Translations under genes and position numbers: made by a program
Shown here: one piece after another, positions 46,001-58,376 of the stretch
Position numbering within the stretch: the first letter of the stretch is position 1
Layout: each line of letters opens with the position of its first letter
Notes under the pieces: model-generated
Told to the model about the DNA's origin: nothing
The model's input: the letters and a program-made list of their open reading frames with translations, nothing else
The model's database searches: none
Source of the DNA: Rhodeus uyekii
Taxonomy: Eukaryota > Chordata > Actinopteri > Cypriniformes > Acheilognathidae
Assembly: GCA_037043235.1 (NCBI GenBank)
Contig: JAWRVZ010000139.1
Coordinates: 324,501-388,500, forward strand
DNA: 64,000 bases
Reading direction: 5' to 3'

Positions 46001-48820
46001 CTGAAGCACAAATATATTTCTACAGACCTGCAAACAACATCATCTCTAGAACGCATTCCCACGCACATAATCCAGATCTGCACTCTCGCGCAGATGCCTC
46101 TCAGAAAATATTGAATAATTGAATGGCATAAATATTTCACACAGTGAAAGCGCAGCATAATGAGGTGGAGATGTTGGGAGTGAGAGACGTCTGTCACGGC
46201 GACTACAGACAAAGAGGGTTTAAATACTTTACAGAAATGAATGACTAAAACAAATGGTTCTAAAAAGCAAGTGTAAATGTTATTATTGCTCATACGTGGA
46301 GTCGGGATCTCAACAAACACCTTAAGTGTGAGGAAACTTGTACATTTCTGCATTTGAATGCGTTTTTATCCAAAGCGACTTGCATTGCATTCAAGAAACA
46401 CATTGACATTCTAATCAGTTCTTGGTTTCCCTGGGAATCGAACCCATGACCTTGATGTTGCAAGCGTCACTCTCTACTGTTTGAACTATAGGATAAAATC
46501 CAGCGTGATTTTTACAGCCCATAATATGGTGGGGATTGAATGTCGCCCAGCATTGCGGTGGCCAGATTTGCACACTCACGTTTTCCTCAGATGAAGTAAA
46601 AATGATTCTCATCGCGCTTAGCCCATCTGTACAGACGTGTGACCCCTGCTGCCTGGTCATGACCCACAAGTGCTGAGACTCAAAGGCTGTCTTTCTGGAA
46701 GTACTTTTAGACTGTGATATCATTAGTGGTTTGCTAATAACAGGGAGTGTTTGTGAGGGGTGCAGCTCGAGTCACCCCACCCTCCTCCGGCTCCCATGGT
46801 TAGTGGTTGTGGGTAAAGACGTTCTTCTGCCTTCAGGGCAAAGCTGAACAATGCGCTGCGAGAGATATTTTATAATGTCTTGCGCTAGGGAGAAAAAAAT
46901 AACTAATCATAATGATTCAGTTATACAGGGATAATTGACCAAAAGTCACATCTTATTGCCTTTATTAAACAATTGCTGTATGGTAACAATATTAGAAATA
47001 AATATTAATTAAAACAGTGTTTTCTTAAGTAAATGTGACTAATAATCGTTTTTTTAATCAGACTAGTAGAGCAGTCAGGTGTAAATACGCCAGCCGGAAT
47101 GAATCGGCCAAATTCGGTTGAAATTTAATTTGGATTGTAAACCTTTTCTAATCCATTTGAACGGACATGTAAACGCTCGATCGCATTGAAAACCCAAACT
47201 AGAATGTTCTCACAAGAAATGCCACGATGATGCACAAAACGAGTTGTTGTTGATTCAAGTGTAGCGTCAAATCTTTCGGGACTTTTTATTAATCTAATAA
47301 TTGTTTTGATTTTAGTAATCAACAAGCACACACAAAATATAAATATACAAATAAAACATTTTTTTAGGGCCCTATGAAATTTAAATTCTATTTTAATAGT
47401 TCAATTATTTAGATAAGCTTTTTAACTATTTAATTAAAATAATAAAAACATAAATTGTATTACTTTTTTTATTTATTCGTTTGTTGTGTTTTGGTTTTTA
47501 TGGCACCCAAATGAAAGCATAAAACATTAATTTAGTTCATTTTAATCGTGAACTTTATTTTCAAAGAAATAAAGGAAATATGGTAGAAAAATTTAAAGTT
47601 TTAATAATAATTTATTGTTCTTATTGAGGCATGGCTAAATTCTACGGTAAAACAATAATATACCGAAGATAAACCAAGTGTTTATTTTGCCGAACTGCCG
47701 TTTTTCTCAAAAGAAAGGATAAAATGCTGATGAAGTGACTCTCAGAGCGGCTCTGGAAATTAAGTTCATGCGTTCATGTCCTCATATACTGAGACACAAT
47801 GAAAAATACATTACAATAAACTCTAATGGTGTAAAAAACCTGCTGACCTGACCTGCTGTGACATCACAGTCGTGTTGCATTGTGGTCTATGGCTCTGCCT
47901 GAACTGGACGTGACTCACTCCCTCGGTCAAAATCAAGGTGTCTGTCCAAATAAGCATCCCTCGTCCACTTGATGAAGTTGCACACACTTCATATTATCAC
48001 AGTCTTGTCGTGTCTCGTTACTTCCTGTTTCCTTCTGTGTGATCCCTTGTATTTCCGTCAGCCACTCCCCTTGTTAGTCTCGTCACCTGTTCCCCATTAT
48101 CCAGTGTATATAAACCCTCATGTGTTCTCTTGTCTTTGTCAATTGTTGGTAATGTTTTGTCGTGCTCCTCGTGTCTCGTGTTCTCCTAGTTCTCCATGTT
48201 ATCTTCTGTTTTTGCGCAAGTGTGCCCTTTTTTTATTTATATTTAAAGTATTTTCGTTTAATAAATAGAGATTTCGGTTAAACCCTGCTCCCCGTGCCTT
48301 TCGTCATCCCGCACCAACACTCCTTACACACGTAGGCCGTTCCCCGAGGAGAAGTGCTCAGGGAAGCTTGCGAGTGTGTTGTGTTCTTCAGTACGGCCTC
48401 TTCACTTTGCAATAATGTCAAACTAAAAGTTTCATTTTAAGTACATTTCAAATCATTGTGTTAATAATCTTTCCTCCTATTTTAGAGAAATTATTCTATC
48501 AAAGTATGGCATTTGTGTGAGATGTACGCTACGGTTTGTCTCCGCTTGTTGATGGTTCTGATGGAGACGATGTGTTTTGCAGGTATGAGAAGGTCCCTGT
48601 GATCCTGGTGGGGAATAAGGTGGATCTGGAGAGCGAGCGGGAGGTGTCTGTGAGGGAGGGGCAGGCGCTGGCGGAGGAATGGGGCTGTCCCTTCATCGAG
48701 ACGTCCGCCAAGAGCAAGACCATGGTGGACGAACTCTTTGCCGAGATCGTACGGCAGATGGACTACGCGGCACAGCCGGATAAAGACGATCCGTGCTGCT
48801 CTTCCTGCAATATACAATAA
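41525..48820 (+). CDS. rap2a: Ras-related small GTPase Rap2a (two coding exons)
   Basis: The CDS joins 41525-41838 and 48583-48820, giving 183 residues, the usual Rap2 length. A GT-AG intron splits codon 105 (AG|G, Arg). All GTPase motifs are present: P-loop GSGGVGKS (10-17), effector region YDPTIEDFY (32-40) with the Rap2-specific Phe39, DTAGTEQF (57-64) with the Rap-typical Thr61, NKVD (116-119) and ETSAK (143-147). The C-terminus CCSSCNIQ has two palmitoylatable cysteines and a CAAX box, expected to anchor the protein on membranes after prenylation. Rap2 proteins cycle between GDP and GTP and signal through effectors such as TNIK/MINK kinases to the cytoskeleton and adhesion (family knowledge). 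The two-exon structure and CNIQ end favour rap2a over the intronless rap2b. The start chosen is the first ATG with the family's MREYKVVVLG; the frame is open 42 codons further upstream but has no ATG. Confidence 0.97.
42945..43029 (+). repeat. GA-rich microsatellite
   Basis: A (GA)n run with GTGTGAGTGTGTGA in the middle, inside the rap2a intron. Confidence 0.9.
44255..44276 (+). repeat. TG microsatellite
   Basis: A short (TG)n run in the rap2a intron. Confidence 0.9.
44531..45287. mobile_element. pogo/mariner-like MITE (decayed left end)
   Basis: The right end, in reverse complement, reads CAGTAATACCTTGATATACG with TA outside, close to the family at 25558. Repeated TCGTATCTCAAATC and TTGCTCG-type motifs lie near both ends (44550-44580 and 45178-45270) in opposite orientation. 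The left terminal CAGT is no longer recognisable. Non-coding. Confidence 0.6.
45392..45900. mobile_element. pogo/mariner-like MITE (CAGTGATCCCTCG family)
   Basis: Left end CAGTGATCCCTCGTTTATCG; reverse complement of the right end CAGTAATCCCTCGCTAC. Both abut TA. 509 bp, non-coding, 105 bp from the previous MITE. Confidence 0.75.
46346..46500 (-). mobile_element. tRNA-derived SINE (V-SINE-like), minus strand
   Basis: The minus strand carries the B-box GGGTTCGATTCCCAGGGAAA and the tail GCTTTGGATAAAAACGC. The same family as 25238, in the rap2a intron. Confidence 0.7.
47966..48335 (+). repeat. Possible solo LTR
   Basis: A T/C-rich 370-bp stretch. It has a TATATAAA-like box near 48108, an AATAAA near 48260 and repeated GTGTCTCGT, a layout typical of fish gypsy LTRs. 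Exact ends and a target duplication could not be found. Confidence 0.35.
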
Positions 48821-51800
48821 CCCCCCCCCCTCGACACACAACTCACATTACAGTAGCTTTGATAGACCTTCTAATGTCAATGGTTTTCCATCGTTCTCTA
48901 TCTACAGACTGACCGTAACTTAGAGGATTGTTTTGTCACTTTAAATTCTGACTGACTCAAGTACAGAAAGAGCACTTGCCTTAGGTTTCACGCTTCCTGT
49001 CTGAGCAGGATCCTTCAGTGGAGAGGAGTTGGACTATTATGTTCTCTGTCTTATGGTATTGATGATTTTATCTGAATTTGTCACCAGGTCAGAGAGCGAG
49101 CGAGAGAGGGAATAAGTGGGTTCTTAGCCATACGCTTGATATAGCCATACAATAATTTAATGTTGACTTTCTTATTGTCCACTGATTAAGGACGTAGATC
49201 CCTTAACATCAGCAGTTTCTCTTCGGTTTCGTACAGTCAGGTGACTTCAGCTTTGTTCCAAAACCTAGTTCGATGCCTACCTAGACAGAATGTGAAAGCC
49301 TTAAAGTATTAGATTTGTAAACACACACACAGTTTACCTTCCGTGACGTAGAGTTCATTATCAGCATTGTACATGCTTTAACGCACAGCTTGATTTTTAT
49401 TTTTTTCTAACCGTACGCTTGGCTCACACAAGCTTTCTTGAATTTCTTTGCACTATTTCGTTTTTCCACATGATGGCAACACTGGCCTGTTGTTTCACAG
49501 AAAAAGAGAGGATAAACAGAATTAAACTGCTGGAGATGATGACAACAACACACATTTTTATAGGGCAAAACATCTGGAGAGCTTGCACACGCTATCGAAT
49601 GGAGCTGAAGCGTACTTCGCGCTTGATGGTGTGTTCAAGTCTTCCTGAGAAGTTGCGACATCAGTAGCTTCAAGTCACTCGTCACGGCAGGATGGCCTTT
49701 TCTTAATTAACTCTGCAAGGTTTCTAAACTCTACTTCTTGAAAACGACGAACAAGGAATGCACTCATGTGCGTTCAACTCGTAAATTGACTATGTCGTAA
49801 CTTGAACTTATATTTTACGAGCACATTGGCGTATCGTTGCGAAACTTAGTTTGTGTCTTCGGCACCATGCCATGAAGGTGCTCAAAGTTTCGACAAAAAT
49901 GCTAATAACCTTTAATTAAAGTAGCCTATTGTAATGAAACTGGTCTTAATAGATTCCTTGGTTCACAACGAGAACACAGATACCAATTTTGCCATAGTCC
50001 GCCATTTTGATTTAGTTGAAAAACATACTTTTTTACATTTTTGAACAGCTAGATGGTTTATACGATTGAAGTCATCTTCAGGCTGTTTCTCACACTGAGC
50101 GTTCGTGTGCGTTCAACACGTAAATACTATCTTTCCATCGCAGCTTGAATGCATCGTAAAGCAACATGAAAGGTTGTTCCTCTTGCGTTCCCAGAATGCA
50201 TTGCGAATTAGCTCTGCTCTCTGAAAAAAATCAACCAAGATAGGGAATGAGATTCTAAATATTCTTGTGACTATTTTTTGTAACGTAAATGTGTTTTATG
50301 TCTTTTTTTAAGCGTTGTACATGCAAGTAGAGTATCACGTTATTAGCTTAGCAACATGCTAATGCCAAATTCTCCAAATGCAAGTATGTGCGCTTCACAT
50401 AAGCAGCAGTATTTGTGGGGCACAGTAGGACATTGGTAGTAGCATTCGAAAATTAGGGATGAGCATTTTTCAAACATTCTGTATTAAAACACTCAAACCC
50501 CCCCCACAAATACCTGTTTAATTAACGTTATTTTTGTTATACGTTTTTGTCACCATTTCTGAACAAGCTTGTGATTAGGCAATACTCACAAAAAGCTTAC
50601 ATTTTATATAAGTTAAGCAAAGTAAAGCAGTCAATTATCCTATAGAACGCACATACTAAAGTCGGTATATGGTTATCGTGTTTATATTGTTTCACCTGTT
50701 GGGAGAAGCAAGAATATCCACGTGTGCGGATGAAAGTGGCTCCTCGGTCTGAAACAAATGAGGCCGGCTGTAGAGAAAACGCGTTCTGCCAACACAGATG
50801 TTGCGGGGACGCAGATAAAGGCGTGCTAAGCAAAGTTTCTTGCACTGCTTTCCGTTCTCAAAAAATCGCAAATAGATTTTGTTCCCCTTAAATTGTTCAG
50901 CCTCCCAGTCTTAATGTCTGCAGTCACCATGACTTTGCGAACTATGACGTGTTCAGTATATTTAGTTGATCCTGGAACAACATTTCTGACTTAATATTTA
51001 GTCCTACCCCTAAACCTAAGCGTACCCACCTAAACTTGCCCATCAAATTGCCCTGTTGTTCCGGTATCAACAAAGATGTTGCTCCAGTAGCATGTACCTT
51101 CATCTAATGTCTGTTTCAGTGAGGATGCCGTCTGTGTGGGTGAACCGTAATCCCGCGCACATGTTTTGGAACAGAGCTGTTGTCTTTATGCTGCTTGCAT
51201 TCGAAGGCAGATGTTCAGAAGATGATGTAAGGGAACAAAATGACAATTCTACTGTCAGCTTAGCAGTGGAGCAATTTTGAACAAAGAACTTTTTTTAGCA
51301 ACCAAACTGGGAAGAATACGCTTTCAACACTAGCAAGTGTTCAAACGAGAGAGTCATTTATCTTGTTTTATAAGTTTGCTAAACATGTTTTATCATGCAG
51401 TGTTGGACTTTGTGTCTACTTGATGCATTCTTTTTGCTTAAATGTTGAATGTTTATCTGTATAAATCTTGCTGACTGCATCTTACACACCTCAATCGTGA
51501 GTTTCCACGCTAGAAATCCATCTTCAAGTGACTTTTTATTGCACTTTTCCAAGTAGGAATGTTAACTCTCAGAGTTAAATGGAATGCAGCATAAATCGCA
51601 GTCACCGATTGGACGGGTTATACGGCTGAGGGATGTTTGGCGCTCCACATCTGGACACACTCACCTTTTGCTTTAGTGAAACTGTTTTCACTCTGAGTAT
51701 CACACATGACTCTCTTTTTCTGTCTCTTTTTTACCACTGGTTTCTTCAGCATCTCATCCTCTTTCTGCACTCGTTCTTCTTATTCCTCTGTGGTTGTATG

Positions 51801-52090
51801 GCTCATTGATGATGATGGTTATTGGTTGACTGTATACATTTGTACTGAGGTTGCCATCTTTTCTTGGCTTCCTCCTCCTGGCAGGGCTTGAGCTTCAATC
51901 TCAAGGCTGAACATACAGAGATTACGGAGATGGATGGTGTGTGTGTGTATGTGTCTGATGGAGAGCTCTGAGTCGGTATTGATTTTATTTTTTATGTGGA
52001 CGTGTGCTCAACTCTTCTGAATGGCTGAATTGGTGACACTTTTTTCATTTGTTTGTTTGACACCTAAATAAAGTGCATCAGACACTCACA
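48821..52090 (+). other. rap2a: rap2a 3' UTR (predicted)
   Basis: About 3.2 kb follow the stop codon with no canonical AATAAA before 52067 and no other gene, consistent with the long 3' UTRs of vertebrate rap2a. The short frames here on both strands show no domain. A transcript would be needed to fix the end. Confidence 0.55.
52067..52072 (+). terminator. Candidate poly(A) signal of rap2a
   Basis: AATAAA is followed within 35 bases by a GTGTAGTT-type GT-rich stretch. The first such hexamer after the rap2a stop codon. Confidence 0.5.
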
Positions 52091-52416
52091 CATTGCAGTG
52101 TAGTTCTCCATGTTTTAATACCTACATACACGGTCCAAATGTACACTATATGGACTAAAGTATTGGGACACAGAGAAACAGTTGGAAGCTTTTAGAAACA
52201 GTAGCCACTCAAAGGAGAAAACCACAGGTCATAGTGAACCGATCACCAAGTGTTTTTCAAGTCATCACTTTTATTTATATAGCGCTTTTTACAATACAGA
52301 TTGTTGCAAAGCAACTTTACAGTGGTCACAGGAAAAACAATATAAACAAAGTTTATTAGGCTGAACAGCAGCTCTAAAAGAACAAGTGAATTAATACAAT
52401 TGAAGAGTATTAAGTA

Positions 52417-53088
52417 CAGTAGAACCCTGACTTACGAAATTAATTCGTTCCGTGGTTGGCTTCGTAAGTCGATCTTCTCGTAAGTCGGTCAGGCTTTTAC
52501 ATGTAAATTGCCTAATCTGTTCCAAGCCCAACGAAAACACCACATTTAATTTTATAATAAAGCTATGCTTGTTCAGTATGGTATGACAAGCACATCCCAG
52601 CTTCATACTTCTCAATTATCTCCCTTTTCGTCTCCATGGAAAGCATCCTCTTCTTCCCTTTCACTTTCACTTTCATCGTGAAATGAAATGGGAGAGGAAC
52701 GCCGCTACGCAGAGGCTGGTGGGAGCGATGCTGACCAATAGGAGAGCAGGATGCTGCAGCGAAGGCTAACGTCAGAGCCGGGAGCAGTGTTGCCAGATTG
52801 GGCGAGTTCCCGGTGGGTTTTAAGCTGTAGTTGGACTGGAAATCTTCAGTTCAATTTGGCAACACTGGCTGGGAGACAGCCAATGGGAGAGCGGGACGAT
52901 TGGTGCGAGTTTCCGGGTCAGTGGAGCGTGAATTTCAAAACAAAACTTGGAAATCGTCGCCTCGGCCAAGATTTCGTTTTTCGCATCTCGAGCATTTTGT
53001 CGTTACTCGGGTGAAAAAACCCCCAAAATCTTTTATCGTACGTTGAACTTTTCGTACGTAGAGCGTTTCGTAAGTTGGGGTTCTACTG
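52417..53088. mobile_element. pogo/mariner-like MITE (CAGTAGAACCC family)
   Basis: Left end CAGTAGAACCCTGACTTACG; reverse complement of the right end CAGTAGAACCCCAACTTACG. TA on both sides. 672 bp, non-coding, inserted in the LINE. Confidence 0.8.
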
Positions 53089-53710
53089 TACTATGTGTCC
53101 CAACTTATCAAGCCATAGGCGACAGCGGCAAGGAACCAAAACTCCGGCAGGTGACGGAATGAATGAAGAAAAGAATGGAGAAAAAACCTTGGGAGAAACC
53201 AGGCTCAGTCGGGGGACCAGTTCTCCTCTGGCCAACAGCCAAACATGATTATTATATTGACAACAATTCAAGTCCAATATGAAGTCCAATTTGGTCCGGT
53301 TAGAGATGGGTTCATTATCGTCACAGGGGAGGGTTTAGTAGAGTCACGGTCTCCGCAGACACTTCAGGGCAGTGCTGTGCTCGATTCCAGGTGCAGGTCC
53401 TTCATCTGGGGTCTCATTTATAAAACTGTGCGTAGGATCCTTACTAAAAGTTTACGTGCGCCCAAAAGCAAAAAATGGCTTACGCAAACAAAAATTGAGA
53501 CTTATAAAACCGTGCGCATGCACACCTGCACGCAGTTTTCCATTTATAAATCACAGTCTAACTGATCATTTGCACACGTGAAAAAAATCGACATCCTGCC
53601 CTTTACCCGCCCCCTTTCAACCATAAATAGTCCATGCAAATCATCTCATGATTATTAGAATAATGCCGTGCATATTAATATAAAGGAGCAAGAGGTTCTT
53701 TATGCGTAAA

Positions 53711-54000
53711 AATGGCACCAATGGAAATTTCACAGACACCGAAACAGAGGTTCTTGTGACAGGTGGAGGAAAGGACATTTATTTTGTTTGGTAGCCATAG
53801 TATTGGCGTCACTAACACACACAAAAAAAGTGTGGAATGGCAGCATGTGACAGCCGCTGTAAATGCAGTTGGTTCAGCTGACCAGACGGTTCCCGAAATA
53901 AAAAAAGAAGACGTCCGACTTAAAAGTGTGGGGGGGGGAAGGCTCGCCAGTCACCAACAGAGTGTATTGCCATTGGCATTGGGATATGGCAACACCAACT
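53711..54000 (+). pseudogene. Harbinger Myb/SANT-like protein pseudogene
   Basis: The first frame reads NGNFTDTETEVLVTG. After a frameshift near 53762 the next frame reads MEERTFILFGSHSIGVTNTH, then WQHVTAAVNAVGSADQTVPE and IKKEDVRLKSV. This matches the trihelix/Myb-like DNA-binding protein that accompanies Harbinger transposases (W-x-x-V-x-x-A-V-N-A-V, then R/QTVxEIKKK). The usual KKW is altered to KED and the frame is lost beyond. Confidence 0.6.
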
Positions 54001-54343
54001 GCCATTGGCATAGTCCTCCAGCAATGCCAGCGCATCCATCATGCCGTAGATGCAGGAGTGTCACTGTAGTATTTATGTTTACAGCGATCAGCGATGATTG
54101 ATTATGTTTAAATCCTTTACACCTGCTCATACGAATCAGACAATGTACATAAACCCATAGATCATTAGCAGGTGAAAGTAAAATAAATTAAATTGATACA
54201 CTTTTATTTGATAATTTATTACCATTTATTTATATAAATTGCTATTGTGGACATGCATGTTTTATAGGACGTTTTATCCTAGATAATGAGGATTGAAAGT
54301 GATTTGTATGTTAATGGTTATATGGATAGGTCTATATGCGTAT

Positions 54344-55329
54344 GGAAGTCCGTTTCCACAACAGTTGAGAAAAAAAAAGATTATTTCAGTCGAAATAATG
54401 ACTTAGTATCTCGAAATAACGAGAAACATTCTCGAAATAATGACTTAACTTCTCGTGCTTCTCCGCATGGTCAAAGCGTGTAAATGCGAGATCACAGTAA
54501 ATATGACACGTTCTGTAAAACAGCTGTTAAAGTCAGTGTGTTAATCAATAATATAATTAAAGAACATGAAAGATAAATCATCAGTATATAAGAGGGGATT
54601 CCATAGTATTTCATATTTTATTCGTTTGTATTTTTGTGTATGAACAAGCAGCAGCACAGTGATCCATGGATTTCAAACAGAGGAATTATAGTATATAATT
54701 TGTTACATTTATAACAAATATATTTGTTATATAAGATGTATTATATTATTGTATAGTATTTTATTGTATTATAGTGACTCTTTATGATGAACCTGCACAT
54801 CAAAGAGCATTCGCGAAATTCGCGTTAATATTAACACATATACCCATGCATTTTATGAAGATGTTACACTTAAACCTAACGAATAAACCTATCGAATAAA
54901 TCCAGCGTTAATCCGATAGTTTTGTAAATCGTGCATTTTTGATGCAACAGTTTTCACCGGCTCCTCGATATCATGGTAACCGCCTCGCTTAATAACCACC
55001 TCGTTTTAACCGCCTCGCCTCGCTTTAATTCTGTTCCACTTCCATGCCTTCCATGCACATGGAAAAGTGTGCAAAATATACTGATAATTTATAATTCATG
55101 TTGCTATAGATTGCATTTTATATATTACACGACTTTAACTAAGACAGCAGTTTTTACAGAACGTGTCATCTTTGCTGTGATCTCGCATTTACACGCTTTG
55201 ACCATGCAGAGAAACAGAGAAGTTGTCATTATTTCGAGTAAGTTTCTCTTTATGTCAAGATACTAAGTCATTATTTCGACTTTTTTAATTTTTTTTCCCC
55301 TTTCTCAACCGTGGTGGAAACTGGCTTCC
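54344..55329. mobile_element. Long-TIR element nested inside the Harbinger
   Basis: Inverted repeats of about 190 bp: left GGAAGTCCGTTTCCACAACA, right in reverse complement GGAAGCCAGTTTCCACCACG. Both continue into CGAAATAATGACTTAGTATC and GGTCAAAGCGTGTAAATGCG. About 600 bp of AT-rich sequence lies between the arms. Superfamily not determined. Confidence 0.65.
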
Positions 55330-56359
55330 ATAATATGCACAACTTTTCAAGTTCAATGTGTTTAATTTCATTAATTCTACTGTCAATCCCTCAGCTCACC
55401 ATAGGTTGTCGCCAAAACAGCTCCGTCTCCAAAATGTTCATACGCATGGGTCACAATTTGCGTGCTTTTACGCAAATATTCGTGTCAAGTTTGTTTTTAT
55501 AGATCTCAACCTTTGCGTGGGAACTGGCGTACGTACGTTTCCAGCCCCGTTTTGTGCGTACGCACGCTTTATAAATGAGACCCCTGATCTGGATACGGCC
55601 CGGATCCGGCTGACCACAGTAACCTCGGAATAAACAGAGACTAATATCCGAGTACATCAGATGTTATGGGAATGTTCCCAGTTCTGGGTGACCTAAATTA
55701 TGCAGCCTAACAATCATTTTACATGATTTGAATAAAAAAAATGTATGTATAATGTGTTATGTGTATGCCAGGTTGAAGAGATGTGTTTTTAGTCTAGACT
55801 TAAACTGACAGAGTGTGTATGCTTCCCAAACTATATTAGGAAGAGAGCTAAACCATTTAATTCTTTGTAAGTAATTAGCAATATTTTAAAATGTTTTTTA
55901 AAATATTTATTTTTTACATCCACAATCGGATGATAAGAGCAAATCATTTGTAACTCTAATGAGAGCAGTCTCAGTACTATGATATGGTCTAAATCCTGAC
56001 TGGAAATCCTCGTAGATATCGTTTCTTTCTAGAAAGGAACATAGTTGTGAAGATATTGCTTTTTCTAGAATCTTTGACAGAAATGATAGATTCAATATCA
56101 GCCTGTAATTAACTAATTCTGTAGGATCAAGTTGTGGTTTTTTAAATAAGTGGTTTAATTACGGCCAGCTTAAAGGTTTTTGGTACGTATCCTAATGACA
56201 AAGATGAATTAATGATATTAAGAAGAGGATCCATGACCTCTGGAAGCATCTCTTTCAGTAGCTTAGTTGGTATCGAGTCTAGCATACATGTAGCATATTG
56301 TTAATTTTGATGATTTAACGAGTCTTTAACTTTTAGAAGTTGTGTAAAAGTCGTGTGCA

Positions 56360-57015
56360 GCAGGAGCTTCTCGGAGTGGGTTTCAATGGCTGACCTGCTG
56401 CATGCAAGCCTCACATCACCATTTGCAATGCCAAGCGTGGGATGGAGGGGTGTAAAGCCCGCCGCCACGGGACTCTGGAGCAGTGGAGACGTGTTTGGTG
56501 GAGTGACTAATCACACTTCTCTGTTTGGCCGTCTGATGGGTGAAGCTGGGTTTAACTGCATTGTGCGAAATGAAATGTTTGGTGGAGGGATAATGGAGTC
56601 TTGTTTCAGGGGTTGGGCTAGGCTCCATGCCTCCATTGACTGCTTCAACATATCAAGAAATTCTGGATAATGCTTTGCTTTATGGGAACAACTTGGGGAA
56701 GTCCCTTTTCTATCCAAGCACGATTGTGCCCCAGTGCACAAAGCAAGGGCCATAAAGACGTGGTTGGATGAGTTTGGAACGGAAGAACTGACTTGGCTGA
56801 CCCTGACCTCAAAACCATCCAACACCTTTGGGATGAACAGTAGTGGGGATTGCGAGCCAGGCCTTGTCATCCAACATCAGTGCCTGACCTCACAAATGCT
56901 CGACTAGATGAATGGGCAAAAATTCCCACAGAATCACTCCAAATTCTTGTGGAAAATCTTCCCAGAAAAGTGGAAGCTGTTATAGCTGCAAAGGGAGGAA
57001 CAACTCCGTATTAAT
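56360..57015 (+). pseudogene. Tc1-like transposase pseudogene (C-terminal part)
   Basis: Stretches such as GCATGCAAGCCTCACATCAC, GGGACTCTGGAGCAGTGGAG and GTGCCTGACCTCACAAATGC are degraded versions of a fish Tc1-family transposase. The reading moves between frames, and the DDE region is broken by deletions and stops. Confidence 0.6.
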
Positions 57016-57109
57016 TACTATGTATTTAGAATGTGATGTCTTTTCAGTCCCTGCTGGTGGAATGGTCAGATTTTCCTATTCTTATGTCCATATGTCCACT
57101 TTACAAATA

Positions 57110-58045
57110 AAAAACATTTGACAAGAACGTTACAGTGAAGGTCAAACGCGGGTCCTGCAGTTTGTGTGAAGTGCTGTTTGAATGTCTGCACGCCATGACC
57201 GGTTCTGTTTTCCATCAGACAGGTTTTGTTTATTTGATGGCTGTTTGATTGTTTTGTTATGATAGATACAATTTAGTTGCGTAACATTTAGCAGATGCAT
57301 TCCATCTAAACTGACTTTAAGGGTTTGCACTAAGATATGAATAGTCCTTTTGAAAAGTGATGGACGTTCACGCGAGACTCATATCAGTAGTCTTATAAAA
57401 GTGTTTAATAAGTTTAATAAACGGTCAGCACTGTGAAAACTACGCATTAAACTACTTCACTCACGGAAAACCACACATTTCTACAATGGGATCTGTAATG
57501 GAGCTGTTATTTTAGTATTACTACTATGTTATTACACAGTCCTGCATTTGTTGATTTGTAAAAAAGGTTGAATATTACCTAGTTTGAGTTTAAAAAAAGA
57601 TCAATAAAAACGTATTTTTCTCATAATGTACAGTTTTTTCACAAAATAAGAATTTGTTTTTTCATATGATACATTTATCAGTTTTAAAGCAGTGAAATGT
57701 CAAAAGTTTCTGTTTTAATGAAAGAATAGAAAGAAGTACTCAAATAACTTTTAATCTCCAAAGGAGTGGAGCAATATGTTCAAATATTCCATTTAATATC
57801 AAAGAGCTTTACATAAAGGATTTTTTAAATCAGTTTGGATGTAGCAAAACACCTACAGATGTAGCAGAAAACATCTGGCTCATGTCTGCATTTACTTCTG
57901 TCACTGGCCATAATTTTACCCTTGAAATTTGGATGAGACACACAATAATGGCCTAAATGTGAAAATGGACTGAGAATTGAACAAAAGTTGTATCTTAGCT
58001 CGGAGGAAGTTGGAAATGTGTTTGTGGCAGTTTTTCTGCTAATTA
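57110..58045. other. Intergenic sequence, no gene seen
   Basis: A decayed SINE/L2 tail (TTTAGCAGATGCATTCCATC) lies near 57288. Otherwise unassigned. Confidence 0.45.
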
Positions 58046-58376
58046 AGTCGTCACCTTTATGTTTTTAGTGCTTTATACAATACAATTTGTTTCAAATGAG
58101 TTTTCCAGTGATCAACTGTCATGTCGACAAAGCCTTCCCAGGGGATTGTCTACTGCTAACATTCAGGGCTGTGTTTTGATCGTGTCTAGGCACAGCTCCA
58201 CGTCTGATTTGGATACAGACCAGATCAGGCCGACTCCGTTAACCTCAGGATAGACAGAGAAACTAATATTAGCTTAGATGCCATTATTTTTTTACAATGT
58301 AACAAAGTACATCAGATGTTGTGGGAAGTGTTCCCAGTTCTGGTTGACCTACTTCATTAGTGTTCGGATAGTGTAT

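Larger units (their letters stand above)
41839..48582 (+). other. rap2a: rap2a intron
   Basis: Donor GTGAGC at 41839; acceptor TGTTTTGCAG ending at 48582. 6744 bp. It contains a GA tract, two pogo-like MITEs, a SINE and an LTR-like sequence, annotated separately. Otherwise 41840-42940, 43030-44520 and 46500-47960 show no gene or repeat that I can name. Confidence 0.95.
53409..55583 (+). mobile_element. PIF/Harbinger element with CTG target duplication
   Basis: The ends are GGGTCTCATTTATAAAACTG and, in reverse complement, GGGTCTCATTTATAAAGCGT. The 3-bp duplication CTG (53406-53408 and 55584-55586) fits the CWG preference of some zebrafish Harbingers. The empty site matches the paralogous LINE near 58205 (CGTCTGATTTGG). 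It contains a Myb-like pseudogene and a further nested element; the transposase gene is missing. Confidence 0.75.
52255..56335 (-). mobile_element. L2-like LINE fragment, interrupted twice
   Basis: The 3' end on the minus strand is at 52255, with a GCGCTATATAAATAAAAGTG-type tail. LINE sequence resumes at 53091-53408 and 55584-56335 after a MITE and a Harbinger element. The 5' end is truncated. 55907-56095 (minus) reads FLSKILEKAISSQL, then FQSGFRPYHSTETALIRVTN, the start of an L2/CR1-clade reverse transcriptase domain. Confidence 0.65.
52142..57103 (+). mobile_element. Tc1-like transposon relic split by nested insertions
   Basis: The left end reads TACACTATATGGACTAAAGT. The reverse complement of the right end contains CATATGGACATAAGAATAGG, a degenerate match. 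Left body 52142-52254 and right body 56336-57103 belong together; the right part encodes a broken Tc1 transposase. About 4.1 kb of LINE and further elements lie between. Confidence 0.55.

Noticed and set aside
48491..48841. Minus-strand ORF of 116 residues opposite rap2a exon 2
   Set aside because: It is a shadow of the conserved coding exon on the other strand, with no recognisable domain.
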